From Phaeodactylibacter sp. (lineage in GTDB: Bacteria > Bacteroidota > Bacteroidia > Chitinophagales > Saprospiraceae): a DNA stretch of 64,000 nt. The stretch covers positions 154,959 to 218,958 of the forward strand of contig NZ_JALEGS010000050.1 of NCBI RefSeq assembly GCF_022763345.1. The letters are read 5' to 3'. The position numbers were made by a program, and so were the translations under genes. Below the pieces are notes generated by a model. That model had not been told where the DNA came from, did not search any database, and was given only the letters and a program-made list of their open reading frames with translations. Below are positions 1 through 8,143 of this stretch, in pieces (the stretch's first letter is position 1; each line of letters starts with the position of its first letter).

Positions 1-1
1 G

Positions 2-277
2 CCCGAGGTCGACTTCGTAGCGGTCATGCAGCGCGCTTCCAACACCAGCCGTACTTCACTCACCCTGGCTATGAGTGGCAGTCAGCCGGCGTATGTCGGT
101 GGGTCTTCAGCCGCTACCGCAACAACGGCTGGTATTGCAGCCTTGGTTTGGGCCACCAACCCGAACCAAAGCAGGAGCCAGGTGATGCAGCGCCTGATGA
201 ATGCTTCGTCCAATTACCCTGCACGGGACGGCAACTTTGGATGGGGAACCATCAATGCAGCCCAAGCTGTACAGTAA
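2..277 (+). CDS. Subtilisin-like S8 peptidase, C-terminal fragment
   Basis: This is the 3' end of a serine protease gene whose start lies outside the window; the frame is open from base 2. The motif GGSSAATATTAG followed by a hydrophobic helix (IAALVW) matches the block around the catalytic serine of subtilases, where GTSMAAP is usual. The end, GWGTINAAQAV, matches the typical last helix of the S8 domain (G-G-x-N/D-A). The protein stops right after the catalytic domain, so unlike other exported proteins here it has no T9SS sorting domain at its C terminus. Secretion cannot be judged because the N terminus is missing. A strong hairpin terminator follows. Confidence 0.85.
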   Translation, partial: PEVDFVAVMQRASNTSRTSLTLAMSGSQPAYVGGSSAATATTAGIAALVWATNPNQSRSQVMQRLMNASSNYPARDGNFGWGTINAAQAVQ

Positions 278-298
278 CTTACTTTACAACAATCTTTG

Positions 299-332
299 AA
301 AAGCTCCGGGGCGCTAATGCTCCGGGGCTTTT
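299..332. terminator. Bidirectional hairpin terminator
   Basis: Two 14-base arms (299-312 and 319-332) pair with two G-U wobbles around a 6-base loop. The arms begin and end in A/T runs, so the hairpin could stop transcription from both sides. It follows the protease stop and overlaps the stop codon of the convergent minus-strand gene. Confidence 0.7.
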
Positions 333-1741
333 CCTGTTTTTTGCTGCCAGGCTTTCAGGAGCCACGCCCGATCGGTGAGCAGCGCTGTATCGGCAATCCG
401 CTTTTCCAAACCTTCCAGCTTTTTGCCTTCCCGCCGCACCAACTGATAGAGCAAATCGCAAAAATTCAGGAAGGTCTCTTTTATCGCATTGGACACCTGC
501 CTGTTCCGCTTTAGAAAAATGGTGAAGGCGGCAATAAGGGAAAGTAAGGCTTCCTCTTCATCTTGTTCGTAGTAGATTTTAGCCAGCATCGTGCGCGCGC
601 CGAGGTAGTAGTTAAGATCAGAATAGGCCACCTGCATGAGGTGCTCCTGTGCCTGCCCGTAAGACTTGGTATAGTAATAAAGCTCGGCATAATTGTAGTG
701 CAGGGCATTTTCCTGAAAAGCTTCCGGGAGGAGCTTTCCCTTCTGCGCAATAAACTGCTCGATCCATTGGTAGCGCTTGAGCCGCAGTGCCAGCTTAACG
801 ACATTCGTGAACGTCCAGGGCGAAAGATTGTCCTGTTCCATCAGAATTCGCCGCTCAATGCCTTTGGTGTAGAGGTTGAGGGCCTGCTCCACGTAGCGTT
901 CCTGCCCCTGCCTGATTTTACGGGCGCAGTAGTTGATGGCCATAAAATAAATCTCTCGCAGCCGGTCAACAGGTACGGCTTTTGAAATACTGTCGAGCTC
1001 TTCCAGAAGCGCATCAAAATGGTACTCCTGTTCTTCATCCGATAGTGCCCTGAAAATATCCACATATAACTTTAGCAGTGGCAGCCCGAAGTAACCCTGG
1101 TCTTTAACATATTCCAGCCATTCCGGCGTAATATTGACGTTGTAAGCACCCTGAAGAATCGCCTGCCGGTCAAGCATCGCACAGGCATACTTCATTTTTT
1201 CCAGAAAGTAGTACCGGTCCAGCGCATCAGCAGCCTCCTGTAAGTCTTCATTGAACCGGCGCAGGCGTTGCCGCTGAAAATGCCGCTCCCGGGTTTCCGC
1301 CCACTCCTGCCGGTGCCTGAAATGGGAAGCATCGGGGGCTTCCACACCATCGAGCAGTTGCTGTAGCTTGCGGTCCTGCTGCCGGTAGTGTTTTTCCAGG
1401 CCCCGCTCCGATAGTATCTCCATGAGCGTGGAAAGGTTGCGCTCTTCCCCGGCAGCTTGTTGCTGAACGAGCCAAAATTGTTCCAGCAACTTGTTCAACC
1501 AGCTAAGGTGGTAGCGCAGTTGTTTATCGTCGTAGGGCTCCTCCGGGAAAATGGCCTGATACACTTTCTGCTTGCTGATCCCGCTTCCTGAAAAGCTCGG
1601 TGCAAAGCCCATCAGGTAGTCCAGCAGGCCAAGCAATGCCGTTCTTTTATTGTAAAACGGAGAAGCGACAAAATCCCGAAAAGCGGCTATTTCTTCCGGT
1701 TTAAGCTTCCTTAACGCAATAATCAGCTTGTTTTTTTGCAT
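314..1741 (-). CDS. Conserved hypothetical protein, 475 aa, helical
   Basis: I do not recognise a named family. The protein starts at an ATG with MQKNKLIIALRKLKPEE and has no signal peptide or membrane segment. It is rich in Leu, Glu, Gln, Arg and aromatic residues in a spacing that suggests stacked helices, possibly TPR-like repeats: segments such as HYNYAELYYYTKSYGQAQEH around residues 340-360 look like helical-repeat pairs. The N-terminal phrase FRDFVASPFYNKR recalls Saprospiria proteins of unknown function. It is convergent with the protease gene, with a shared terminator at its 3' end. A cytoplasmic scaffold or regulatory role is only a guess. Confidence 0.7.
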   Translation of the reverse strand: MQKNKLIIALRKLKPEEIAAFRDFVASPFYNKRTALLGLLDYLMGFAPSFSGSGISKQKVYQAIFPEEPYDDKQLRYHLSWLNKLLEQFWLVQQQAAGEERNLSTLMEILSERGLEKHYRQQDRKLQQLLDGVEAPDASHFRHRQEWAETRERHFQRQRLRRFNEDLQEAADALDRYYFLEKMKYACAMLDRQAILQGAYNVNITPEWLEYVKDQGYFGLPLLKLYVDIFRALSDEEQEYHFDALLEELDSISKAVPVDRLREIYFMAINYCARKIRQGQERYVEQALNLYTKGIERRILMEQDNLSPWTFTNVVKLALRLKRYQWIEQFIAQKGKLLPEAFQENALHYNYAELYYYTKSYGQAQEHLMQVAYSDLNYYLGARTMLAKIYYEQDEEEALLSLIAAFTIFLKRNRQVSNAIKETFLNFCDLLYQLVRREGKKLEGLEKRIADTALLTDRAWLLKAWQQKTGKAPEH

Positions 1742-1877
1742 TTTACCCAGTCTCTTTTTTTGACAAAATACAAAAACAGATAAACTTAGCCCTCATACAA
1801 ACTGCAAAAACAGTACTTTCAGGTACCTTTGCGAACTACATCACACACCCAGCGTTGACAAATTCCTAATTTTGTAA

Positions 1878-1908
1878 TTGACCTAATAACAAATTGCCCC
1901 TAAGTTTG
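1878..1908 (+). promoter_or_regulatory. Bacteroidota-type promoter
   Basis: TTG at 1878-1880 and TAAGTTTG at 1901-1908 are 20 bases apart and match the Bacteroidota consensus TTG / TAnnTTTG. Transcription would begin near 1915. This rules out an upstream TTG at 1894 as the start of the next gene and supports the ATG at 1936. Confidence 0.6.
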
Positions 1909-1935
1909 CAGCATAAGAAACGAATAAACAGCTAT

Positions 1936-3042
1936 ATGAAATCTCAAATCCCTTTGATCGCGCTATTTTTTGCCACTTACTTTTCTACCCTGACGGCCCA
2001 GGAAATGTGGCCGGGCGATGCGAACAACAACGGTGTGGTGAATGCCGTGGATGTACTTTACATCGGCATTGCCCATGGTGCTTTAGGCCCCGAACGAGAC
2101 GATGCCACCACCAACTGGGAAGCTCAGCCCTTTGAACTTTGGGGGCAAACTTTTGCAGATGGCACCGATTACGGGTACGCAGATGCGGATGGAGACGGTG
2201 AGATTGAAGATGATGATATCACCAACGCACTCATCCCTAACTTTGGCATTTCCCTGCCATCCACCACGGCTGATGGCTATTCCAATGCTGCACCGGGTAT
2301 CGGTGCCCCCGAAGTCACGTTGACGCCAAGTGCCACACTCGTAGAAGCCGGAGCTACCATTGACATTGGCCTTAGCCTCGGCAATTTGAGCCAGCCACTG
2401 GAGAACTTTTATGGCATTGCCCTTGCCATGAGCTACGATTCCGATTTAGTAGAGCCCACCACTGGTTTTGAATATGACGACCTGGACAACTCCTGGATCA
2501 ATGCAGATGGCGCGGAGATAGAGGATGTTTTTGACAAAGATGAAGTGTCCGGCCTCGCTGAACTGGCCCTGACCCGTACTAATCAAACCACCATCAGCGG
2601 TAGCGGACAGGTGGCTGAGTTTAGCATTATTATCGAAGACATTATAGTCGGTCTGACCGTAGACACCTTCCGCTTGCGCATAGACAGTGTGTTGCTTATT
2701 GACAACAACTTCAAGCGTATACCCATGGTCCCGGATACAGCTACGATCATCATTGCGGATGACACCACTAAACTTAGCAGCGTTCGTCAATTGTCAACCC
2801 TCCCTGCCCGGCTATTCCCCAACCCGGCAAGCGGACAGTGCTATCTAAAGCTCCCACATTCACTCCGTTTCCTGAAGCTGGTAGATGCATACGGGCGTGT
2901 GATTTGGCAGGCCCCTCCTACCCTGCTGGAGCCCACCACAGCTCCCCGCCCTATTCCTTTGCGAGGGCTTCCTTCCGGCGTTTATCAGGTACAGGGTGGG
3001 AATAGCAATGGTGTTTTTTCCAGAAATTTGGTCGTACAGTGA
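1936..3042 (+). CDS. Secreted dockerin/cohesin-like protein with T9SS sorting domain
   Basis: The product has 368 residues. Residues 1-20 are a signal peptide (IPLIALFFATYFSTLTAQ). Residues 27-95 hold two Asp-rich EF-hand-like loops (GDANNNGVVNAVD and ADADGDGEIEDDD), as in type I dockerins. Residues about 126-272 look like a cohesin or related beta-sandwich: VTLTPSATLVEAG, then SGSGQVAEFSIII. The last ~80 residues (FPNPASGQ ... GVYQVQGG ... RNLVVQ) form a T9SS type A sorting domain, so export and surface attachment or release are expected. The start is the ATG at 1936, set by the promoter just upstream. Dockerin and cohesin modules on one chain are notable; the ligand is unknown. A hairpin terminator follows. 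Confidence 0.75.
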   Translation: MKSQIPLIALFFATYFSTLTAQEMWPGDANNNGVVNAVDVLYIGIAHGALGPERDDATTNWEAQPFELWGQTFADGTDYGYADADGDGEIEDDDITNALIPNFGISLPSTTADGYSNAAPGIGAPEVTLTPSATLVEAGATIDIGLSLGNLSQPLENFYGIALAMSYDSDLVEPTTGFEYDDLDNSWINADGAEIEDVFDKDEVSGLAELALTRTNQTTISGSGQVAEFSIIIEDIIVGLTVDTFRLRIDSVLLIDNNFKRIPMVPDTATIIIADDTTKLSSVRQLSTLPARLFPNPASGQCYLKLPHSLRFLKLVDAYGRVIWQAPPTLLEPTTAPRPIPLRGLPSGVYQVQGGNSNGVFSRNLVVQ

Positions 3043-3072
3043 TGCGCTTTGAATAAGGCTCAAAGAAATTTA

Positions 3073-3104
3073 AGGGAGCTTCTGCATGGGGCTCTCTTTT
3101 TTTC
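3073..3104 (+). terminator. Rho-independent terminator
   Basis: Arms 3073-3080 and 3090-3097 form an 8-bp stem with two wobbles and a 9-base loop, followed by an uninterrupted T run. It ends the transcript of the dockerin/cohesin-like gene. Confidence 0.65.
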
Positions 3105-3192
3105 TTCCTGCCACTGCACTATTTTCTTAGGTTGACTGGCTGATAACATTGACCTGCCAACGAGACCCGCCCCGCTGGAGGGCCATCCCGGG

Positions 3193-3229
3193 AATCCGTG
3201 CAAATCTGTGTAATCCGTCCAATCCGTGT
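3193..3229 (+). repeat. 37-bp dispersed repeat, copy 1
   Basis: This segment is built from short internal echoes of the word AATCCGTG (AATCCGTG / AAATCTGTG / TAATCCGTCC / AATCCGTGT). The same 37 bases occur at 24783-24819 in the opposite orientation with one mismatch. It lies in the ~245-base gap between the terminator ending near 3104 and the peptidase start at 3350; nothing else was recognised in that gap. Confidence 0.8.
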
Positions 3230-3349
3230 ACCTGCCCTCCAAACAAATCAGTGACGACCCAATCCAATAATCCCATCACAATCAATCCCGCGCTTGTGAG
3301 TGGAGGACAAATACCGTATTTTCATCTTTTTATCAATCTAACCCCGAAT

Positions 3350-4915
3350 ATGATAACAGGAAAGTACTTTCTCGTTCTGGCACTGAGCTTAGGCAGTATC
3401 TGCATTGGCGCTCAAAACCAGCCTCCTCAGCTTACGATACAGTCCGTAGACCTCAACCAGGAAACACAGACTTTGACCATTACGTACGATTTGGCAGACG
3501 CTGAAGACACCGAGCTCGAAGTCTTCCTGCGCGCTGCTCCGGCAGGTAGCTCTAACTTCAGTATCCATGCAGAGAATGTGTCCGGTGCTATTGGTTTTCC
3601 GGTTGCTCCGGGTGAGGGCTTGCAGATGACCTGGAACTACGCAGGTGAAATCGGCAACAGCGATACGTATGACTTTAAAATCATTGCCGATGATGGCTAT
3701 GACATCCCTATTCAAGACCTGGTCGCGCAGGTAGACAGCCAATTTTTGCGAACCCGCATGGAGCATATTGCTGGCATCCGGCACTACATTACGAATTCAG
3801 ATAATCTGAACCGCTGCCGCGATACCCTGGAGCAGGCTTTTCTGGAGTACGGATTGGAGACCTTCCAGCAAAACTTCCCCAATCTTGGTACTACCGGGCA
3901 GAATATCATAGGCGATCATTGGGGGCAAACGCAGAGCAGCAACGTGATCATCATCGACGGGCATTATGATACCGTCAGCGACTCTCCTGGAGCTGACGAT
4001 AATGGGACGGCCACAGTGGGCGTACTCGAAGCTGCCCGCATCCTTTCGCATTATCATTTTCGGAAAAGCCTTCGGTTCATTGGCTTTGACTTTGAGGAAA
4101 CCGGGCTGGACGGCAGTATGTATTATGTGGAGCACCTGTCCGGGAACGAAGCCATCGAAGGCGTACTCAATATGGAAATGATCGGCTACTACAGCGATGT
4201 ACCTGACAGCCAGGATTTTCCGCCTGGTTTTGAGCTGGTCTTTCCGGAAGCGGCAGCCGAAGTACAGTCTGATGCCAACCGGGGCAATTTTCTAATCAAT
4301 GTGGGGCCAGGTTTTGGGAATGCCTTGTATAATGCCTTCAACACAGCAGCAGCAACTTATGTACCGGAGCTACGGGTGATTGGGCTGAGTGTTGTTAATC
4401 CACTGCTTGTGCCTGACCTGCTGCGCAGTGATCATGGTTCTTTCTGGGAAGCCAACATCCCTGCACTAATGCTTACCGATGGTGCAGATTTCCGCAACCC
4501 GCATTACCATGAGCCTTCAGATACGATTGGCACCCTTAACTTCGCTTTTATGGCGGATGCAGTAAAAGCCGTCATTGCTACCGCTGCTGTGATGGCAGAA
4601 CCCATGCATAGTGGTGAAGCCATTGCCAGTAATGTTATAATTACGGATGCAGAGCACCTGCATGAACTCCCGTGCAGTTACTTCCTTTCGCCCAATCCGG
4701 CACAGGAAGAATTCACCATCCGCTTTGGTGATTGCCAGCCCATGCAGCTTGAACTGCGCTTGTATAATGTGAAAGGGCAACCAGTATGGAGTGGGCAGCA
4801 TGACTCCACTATGGGCAGCCTCCGTATACCTGTAGGCAATTTTCCCACGGGCGTTTACTGGCTGCAGCTCAGTGACGGGCATCACTTTAGTGCGCAGCGG
4901 GTGGTGGTTCGGTAA
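3350..4915 (+). CDS. Secreted M28-family zinc peptidase with T9SS sorting domain
   Basis: The product (521 aa) is a probable zinc aminopeptidase. A signal peptide (KYFLVLALSLGSICIGAQ) starts at the ATG at 3350; an upstream in-frame start would add an untypical 67-residue tail. A beta-rich module fills residues ~25-125. The M28 metal-ligand pattern follows: GHYDT (H205, D207), GADDNG (D217), FDFEETG (catalytic E249, next E250), MEMIGYY, and the distal His in HYHEPSDT. Residues ~440-521 (FLSPNPAQEEF ... GVYWLQLSDG ... VVVR) are a T9SS type A sorting domain. All expected catalytic residues are present, so it should act outside the cell on peptides. Confidence 0.88.
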   Translation: MITGKYFLVLALSLGSICIGAQNQPPQLTIQSVDLNQETQTLTITYDLADAEDTELEVFLRAAPAGSSNFSIHAENVSGAIGFPVAPGEGLQMTWNYAGEIGNSDTYDFKIIADDGYDIPIQDLVAQVDSQFLRTRMEHIAGIRHYITNSDNLNRCRDTLEQAFLEYGLETFQQNFPNLGTTGQNIIGDHWGQTQSSNVIIIDGHYDTVSDSPGADDNGTATVGVLEAARILSHYHFRKSLRFIGFDFEETGLDGSMYYVEHLSGNEAIEGVLNMEMIGYYSDVPDSQDFPPGFELVFPEAAAEVQSDANRGNFLINVGPGFGNALYNAFNTAAATYVPELRVIGLSVVNPLLVPDLLRSDHGSFWEANIPALMLTDGADFRNPHYHEPSDTIGTLNFAFMADAVKAVIATAAVMAEPMHSGEAIASNVIITDAEHLHELPCSYFLSPNPAQEEFTIRFGDCQPMQLELRLYNVKGQPVWSGQHDSTMGSLRIPVGNFPTGVYWLQLSDGHHFSAQRVVVR

Positions 4916-4925
4916 GTGAAAAACA

Positions 4926-4986
4926 GTTAGGGTAGGCTTTGCCCTGTCCGCTACAGCTAAGCGAAAGCGGGCCAGCATGCCCTAAC
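4926..4986. repeat. Cloverleaf-like nested inverted repeat
   Basis: An outer 7-bp stem (4926-4932 with 4980-4986) encloses potential small hairpins at 4929-4945, 4948-4970 and 4969-4982, some mutually exclusive. It sits 10 bases after the M28 peptidase stop. It has no tRNA signature bases. It could be a REP-like palindrome or an atypical terminator. Confidence 0.4.
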
Positions 4987-5074
4987 TTTAAACGGTACAA
5001 ATCAGGCGGTTCTGGGCATACCTTCGCTGAGTTGATAGCTACGGCAGCCGATGAGAAGCCCCGCCTAATCCAAA

Positions 5075-6106
5075 CTAATCAAAAAAGGTATCATATCCCT
5101 CCTTGCTGCTGCCGCTCCGCTTCTGCTGCTCCGGCTCCGCCACAGGCAAATCAAGGTTTAGCGTATCAGAGCTGGAAGAATCGCCATCCATCAGCATAAG
5201 GGTACTTTCCTTTTCCCATTGTTCGAGCATTTTCAGCCCTTCATCTTCGAAGATACCCTGCTGCAGGTCGATGGAGTTCATTACGTTGGAGGACATTTCC
5301 ATGAAACGCTCCATTTCGCCCACCTTATTGGCCACATCGTCGGTGATAGCCTCCATGGCCGCATCAAACATCGCCCGCTTGTCCGGATCGCCCGACATGA
5401 CGCTCATGGCAGACTTCATAGCCGAGTGGGAAGTACGGATGGCTTTGCGCTCCTGCTCTTTAAGCTGCACCTGATCTTTGGTATCCTCCAGCAAAATCTC
5501 AGAATTCTGGTGCATTTTTTTCAGGATGCGGTACATCACATCCATACGGTTGAGTAGGGACGTATACTTTTCATTGCTGTCCCTCAAACGGGCTGCTTTT
5601 CGGGTCGCCAGGACGACCTGACTGTCCATGCCTTTCTCCTTTGCAGCACTTGCCATTTTCATCTGCTCCTCGATGGTGCGGGTATTCTCCTCCACCAGGG
5701 TTTGCAGTTTACGCATTTGGCCACGGAGTATGCCGATTTGCTTCCGCATTTTGACCAGGTTGTTGGATAGATCCTCCACGTAGCTCTTCAAAATACCAAT
5801 GGGGTCGACCTGTACAAAAACCCCAGTGACCTTGCGCATCACGCTCTTGTACATGTACCAGATGAGGTTGCGCATGCGGGGGTCCAGGACCATGTAGACG
5901 ACCGCTGCCAGCACGGCCAGCAGGATAGCCAGGTAAAGCGTATTTTGGACCAGTGCCAGAATAGCAGCCATATTGACGGCCAGCAAGTAACCGCCACCCA
6001 GGATCAGGGCACCCAGGAAAATCGCACCGGTTACGCCTTCCGGACGCTTCCAGAAGGACTTCTGCTTGAATTCAGATTGATCAAAATTTGGCGATGATGT
6101 TGCCAT
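5075..6106 (-). CDS. Membrane-anchored coiled-coil protein, distantly PspA-like
   Basis: The product has 343 residues. Two hydrophobic segments (about residues 27-47 and 57-75) give an N-terminal membrane hairpin. A long charged coiled coil follows (residues ~90-240) containing VDPIGILKSYVEDLSNNLVK, which recalls the start of PspA/IM30 proteins. The C terminus is low-complexity and acidic. Family membership is inference; PspA proteins normally lack transmembrane segments. It lies 30 bases downstream of another coiled-coil gene on the same strand, so the two are probably co-transcribed and may form a complex. An envelope-stress or scaffolding role is possible but not shown. Confidence 0.65.
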   Translation of the reverse strand: MATSSPNFDQSEFKQKSFWKRPEGVTGAIFLGALILGGGYLLAVNMAAILALVQNTLYLAILLAVLAAVVYMVLDPRMRNLIWYMYKSVMRKVTGVFVQVDPIGILKSYVEDLSNNLVKMRKQIGILRGQMRKLQTLVEENTRTIEEQMKMASAAKEKGMDSQVVLATRKAARLRDSNEKYTSLLNRMDVMYRILKKMHQNSEILLEDTKDQVQLKEQERKAIRTSHSAMKSAMSVMSGDPDKRAMFDAAMEAITDDVANKVGEMERFMEMSSNVMNSIDLQQGIFEDEGLKMLEQWEKESTLMLMDGDSSSSDTLNLDLPVAEPEQQKRSGSSKEGYDTFFD

Positions 6107-6136
6107 AGTTATATCGGTATGGTTTTGTCAAAAAAA

Positions 6137-6709
6137 TTAAAGGTACGACTCCATGCTTTCAATGTCCTTCTGTATCTCATTGGAAATACTCTGAAGGGCA
6201 TGCTGGAAAGCATCTTTGGTAGAAAGCAATTTGTCTTTGGCAGCCTGAATGTCCTCATCTGCAGAGGCAATGGTCTGCTCCCCCTGTTTGATTTTAGCTT
6301 CCAGGCTCTTGATTTTGTTTTCCAGCTCTTCAATTTTGCCCTGAAACTCCGCCACCTGCTTCTTCATCTTCTCCACCTCCTGCATCTTGGCTTTGACGCG
6401 CTGCTCCATTTGCCGTTTAAGCGACTCCTCAAAGTGCTCGTTTTCATTGTCCAGCACCTTTTTATAATGCAGGGCCGTTTTCAGGAGTTTTTCCTTGGTC
6501 AGCCCCATGGTGGAGGCCGTTGCGTAGGCGGAACGGAAAGCCGTCGGCTCATCCATGTCCATTTCGCGTAGCCGGGCTAGTGCCTGTTTGAACTCAATAT
6601 AATCGAAGCCTGGGAGGTTTTCATTAGCCAAAGCGCGGGTCAGAGCGCTTACACTTCTTTCATCCAGCCCATGGTGATCGCCAAAAAGCGATTTCAGGTC
6701 TTTTTGCAT
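6137..6709 (-). CDS. Coiled-coil protein, 190 aa
   Basis: I recognise no family. Residues 1-75 look globular and helical (MQKDLKSLFGDHHGLDERSV, with LPGFDYIEFKQAL). Residues ~85-185 form a continuous coiled coil rich in Lys, Glu and Gln (for example KIEELENKIKSLEAKIKQ). There is no signal peptide or membrane segment. It is the first gene of a two-gene minus-strand unit with the membrane-anchored coiled-coil gene 30 bases downstream, so it is a likely cytoplasmic partner. The divergent neighbour is an ECF sigma-factor gene 164 bases away. Confidence 0.65.
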   Translation of the reverse strand: MQKDLKSLFGDHHGLDERSVSALTRALANENLPGFDYIEFKQALARLREMDMDEPTAFRSAYATASTMGLTKEKLLKTALHYKKVLDNENEHFEESLKRQMEQRVKAKMQEVEKMKKQVAEFQGKIEELENKIKSLEAKIKQGEQTIASADEDIQAAKDKLLSTKDAFQHALQSISNEIQKDIESMESYL

Positions 6710-6873
6710 TTAGTCGAAAGTTTTTTACTGTTGCTACAAATTAAAAGAAATTGCCGGAAAACCACAGTATATTTTCGATGATCCCGGATGGAAGTTCGAT
6801 ATAACAATTTTTTTCCGATTTTTTTGAACGCCTGTACAAAAGGCGTGTATTCCCTACCAAACACAGGCACGAA

Positions 6874-7455
6874 ATGCCCGATCAGAAGCAATCTAAGGCT
6901 ATACCCACCGATGAACAGCTGATGCAACGGATACAGCAGGGGCAGGAGTCTGCCTTCAACGCCCTGTACGACCGCTACAGTCAGCGCATGTACCGGTACT
7001 TTTACCGCATGCTGGGGCAATCGGCAGAAATGGCACACGATTTCACACAGGAGCTTTTTCTCAAAATTATTGAACAGCCGGAGGCTTTCGACACCGGGCG
7101 CCGGTTTTCCACCTGGTTCTATGCCGTGGCTGGCAACCTGGTTAAGAATGAGTACCGCAGAAAAGCTAAACAGCCACTGCAAGCCTCCCTGCACGATGCC
7201 AATCATACGCCAGTTTCCACGGCAGTACTGCCAGATCTTGACGCGGAGGTGCGCAAAACCTATATTGAGAAAGCAGTGCAGTCCCTGCGCCCCCACCATC
7301 GGGAGTGCTTTTTGCTGCGCTACCAGGAAGGTTTAACGGTGCAGGAAATCAGTGAAATTGTGGACTGCCCGCCTGGCACCGTCAAGTCACGCCTGCACTA
7401 CAGTCTTAAAAAATTGAACGAACTGCTCAGCTGCGTGCTGGGCCCAAACGCATAG
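6874..7455 (+). CDS. ECF-type RNA polymerase sigma factor
   Basis: The product (193 aa) is a sigma-70 family factor of the extracytoplasmic-function group. Region 2 spans residues ~18-85 (AFNALYDRYSQRMYRYFYRM, then FTQELFLKI and FSTWFYAVAGN). Region 4 spans ~130-185 (LRPHHRECFLLRYQEGLTVQ, and the helix-turn-helix GTVKSRLHYSLKKL). Two bases separate it from the next gene, a probable anti-sigma factor, so the pair is translated from one mRNA. A 6-bp inverted repeat at 6828-6833/6841-6846 lies just before the start and could be a regulatory site. No standard TAnnTTTG box is visible, which would fit autoregulation from its own promoter type. Confidence 0.92.
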   Translation: MPDQKQSKAIPTDEQLMQRIQQGQESAFNALYDRYSQRMYRYFYRMLGQSAEMAHDFTQELFLKIIEQPEAFDTGRRFSTWFYAVAGNLVKNEYRRKAKQPLQASLHDANHTPVSTAVLPDLDAEVRKTYIEKAVQSLRPHHRECFLLRYQEGLTVQEISEIVDCPPGTVKSRLHYSLKKLNELLSCVLGPNA

Positions 7456-7457
7456 TT

Positions 7458-8057
7458 ATGGAGCCATTGACCAACAATATCGAAGCCTTACTGGCTGCAA
7501 AAAATTATGAGGAACTGACCAAAGCCGAGCGCGATCAGGTTGCCCAATCCTGCGGGCAACAGGAGTACGAACAGCTCCGTCAGGTCGTTCTTTCCGGCAA
7601 GTCACTGGGAGAGGCGCCTACTCCGCCGCCATCCCTTAAAGCTAATCTGATGAAGGCCTTCCGGCAAAAGCATCAGCGCCGCAACATCCCGCTGCATACC
7701 ATCACCATGCCCTTTTGGCAAGCCGCAGCCATTGCCGCCTGTATGGTCCTCATGGGGCAGTTCGTCCGCTTTGGCCCGGTTTACGCTCAAACACCAGCTA
7801 TGGCATGGGAAGCCCATGATTCCATATGGTTCAAAAAAGTAACGCAGATCGTAGCCGATACCGCTCTGGCGGTATTTACAGCCGATGATCAGCTAAAAGC
7901 GCCTAAAGAAGGAGAAGCCGATGTTGCTGCTACCGCTACTGCTCAGTTACCCAGCGAAAAAATGCTGCCCCAGCCTGTTTCTGATACGCCCGGTTGGGCC
8001 AGGCGGTCAGCACTGGGCACCGTAGAGAATGGGCCCCTATTGCTGATGGTGCATTAA
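7458..8057 (+). CDS. Probable anti-sigma factor, single-pass membrane protein
   Basis: The 199-residue product has an N-terminal helical region (LAAKNYEELTKAERDQVAQS) and one membrane segment at about residues 88-105 (MPFWQAAAIAACMVLMGQFV). A periplasmic tail rich in Ala, Pro and acidic residues completes it. Position 2 bases after the ECF sigma gene and this topology are the grounds for the call. The zinc-binding HxxxCxxC motif of classical anti-sigma domains is absent, so binding to the sigma factor is inferred from context only. The periplasmic tail would be the sensor side. Confidence 0.6.
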   Translation: MEPLTNNIEALLAAKNYEELTKAERDQVAQSCGQQEYEQLRQVVLSGKSLGEAPTPPPSLKANLMKAFRQKHQRRNIPLHTITMPFWQAAAIAACMVLMGQFVRFGPVYAQTPAMAWEAHDSIWFKKVTQIVADTALAVFTADDQLKAPKEGEADVAATATAQLPSEKMLPQPVSDTPGWARRSALGTVENGPLLLMVH

Positions 8058-8143
8058 TGCCCGGCCAGGAATTTTCTTAAAGACTTAATTTTCTTATGCC
8101 CTGATCAGCCAAGTTTATCTATTTTTAGGACAAAACTGAATCC

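Noticed and set aside
4926..4986. tRNA gene
   Set aside because: The cloverleaf-like fold lacks the T-loop GTTCGA-type sequence, an acceptor/CCA pattern and a proper anticodon arm.
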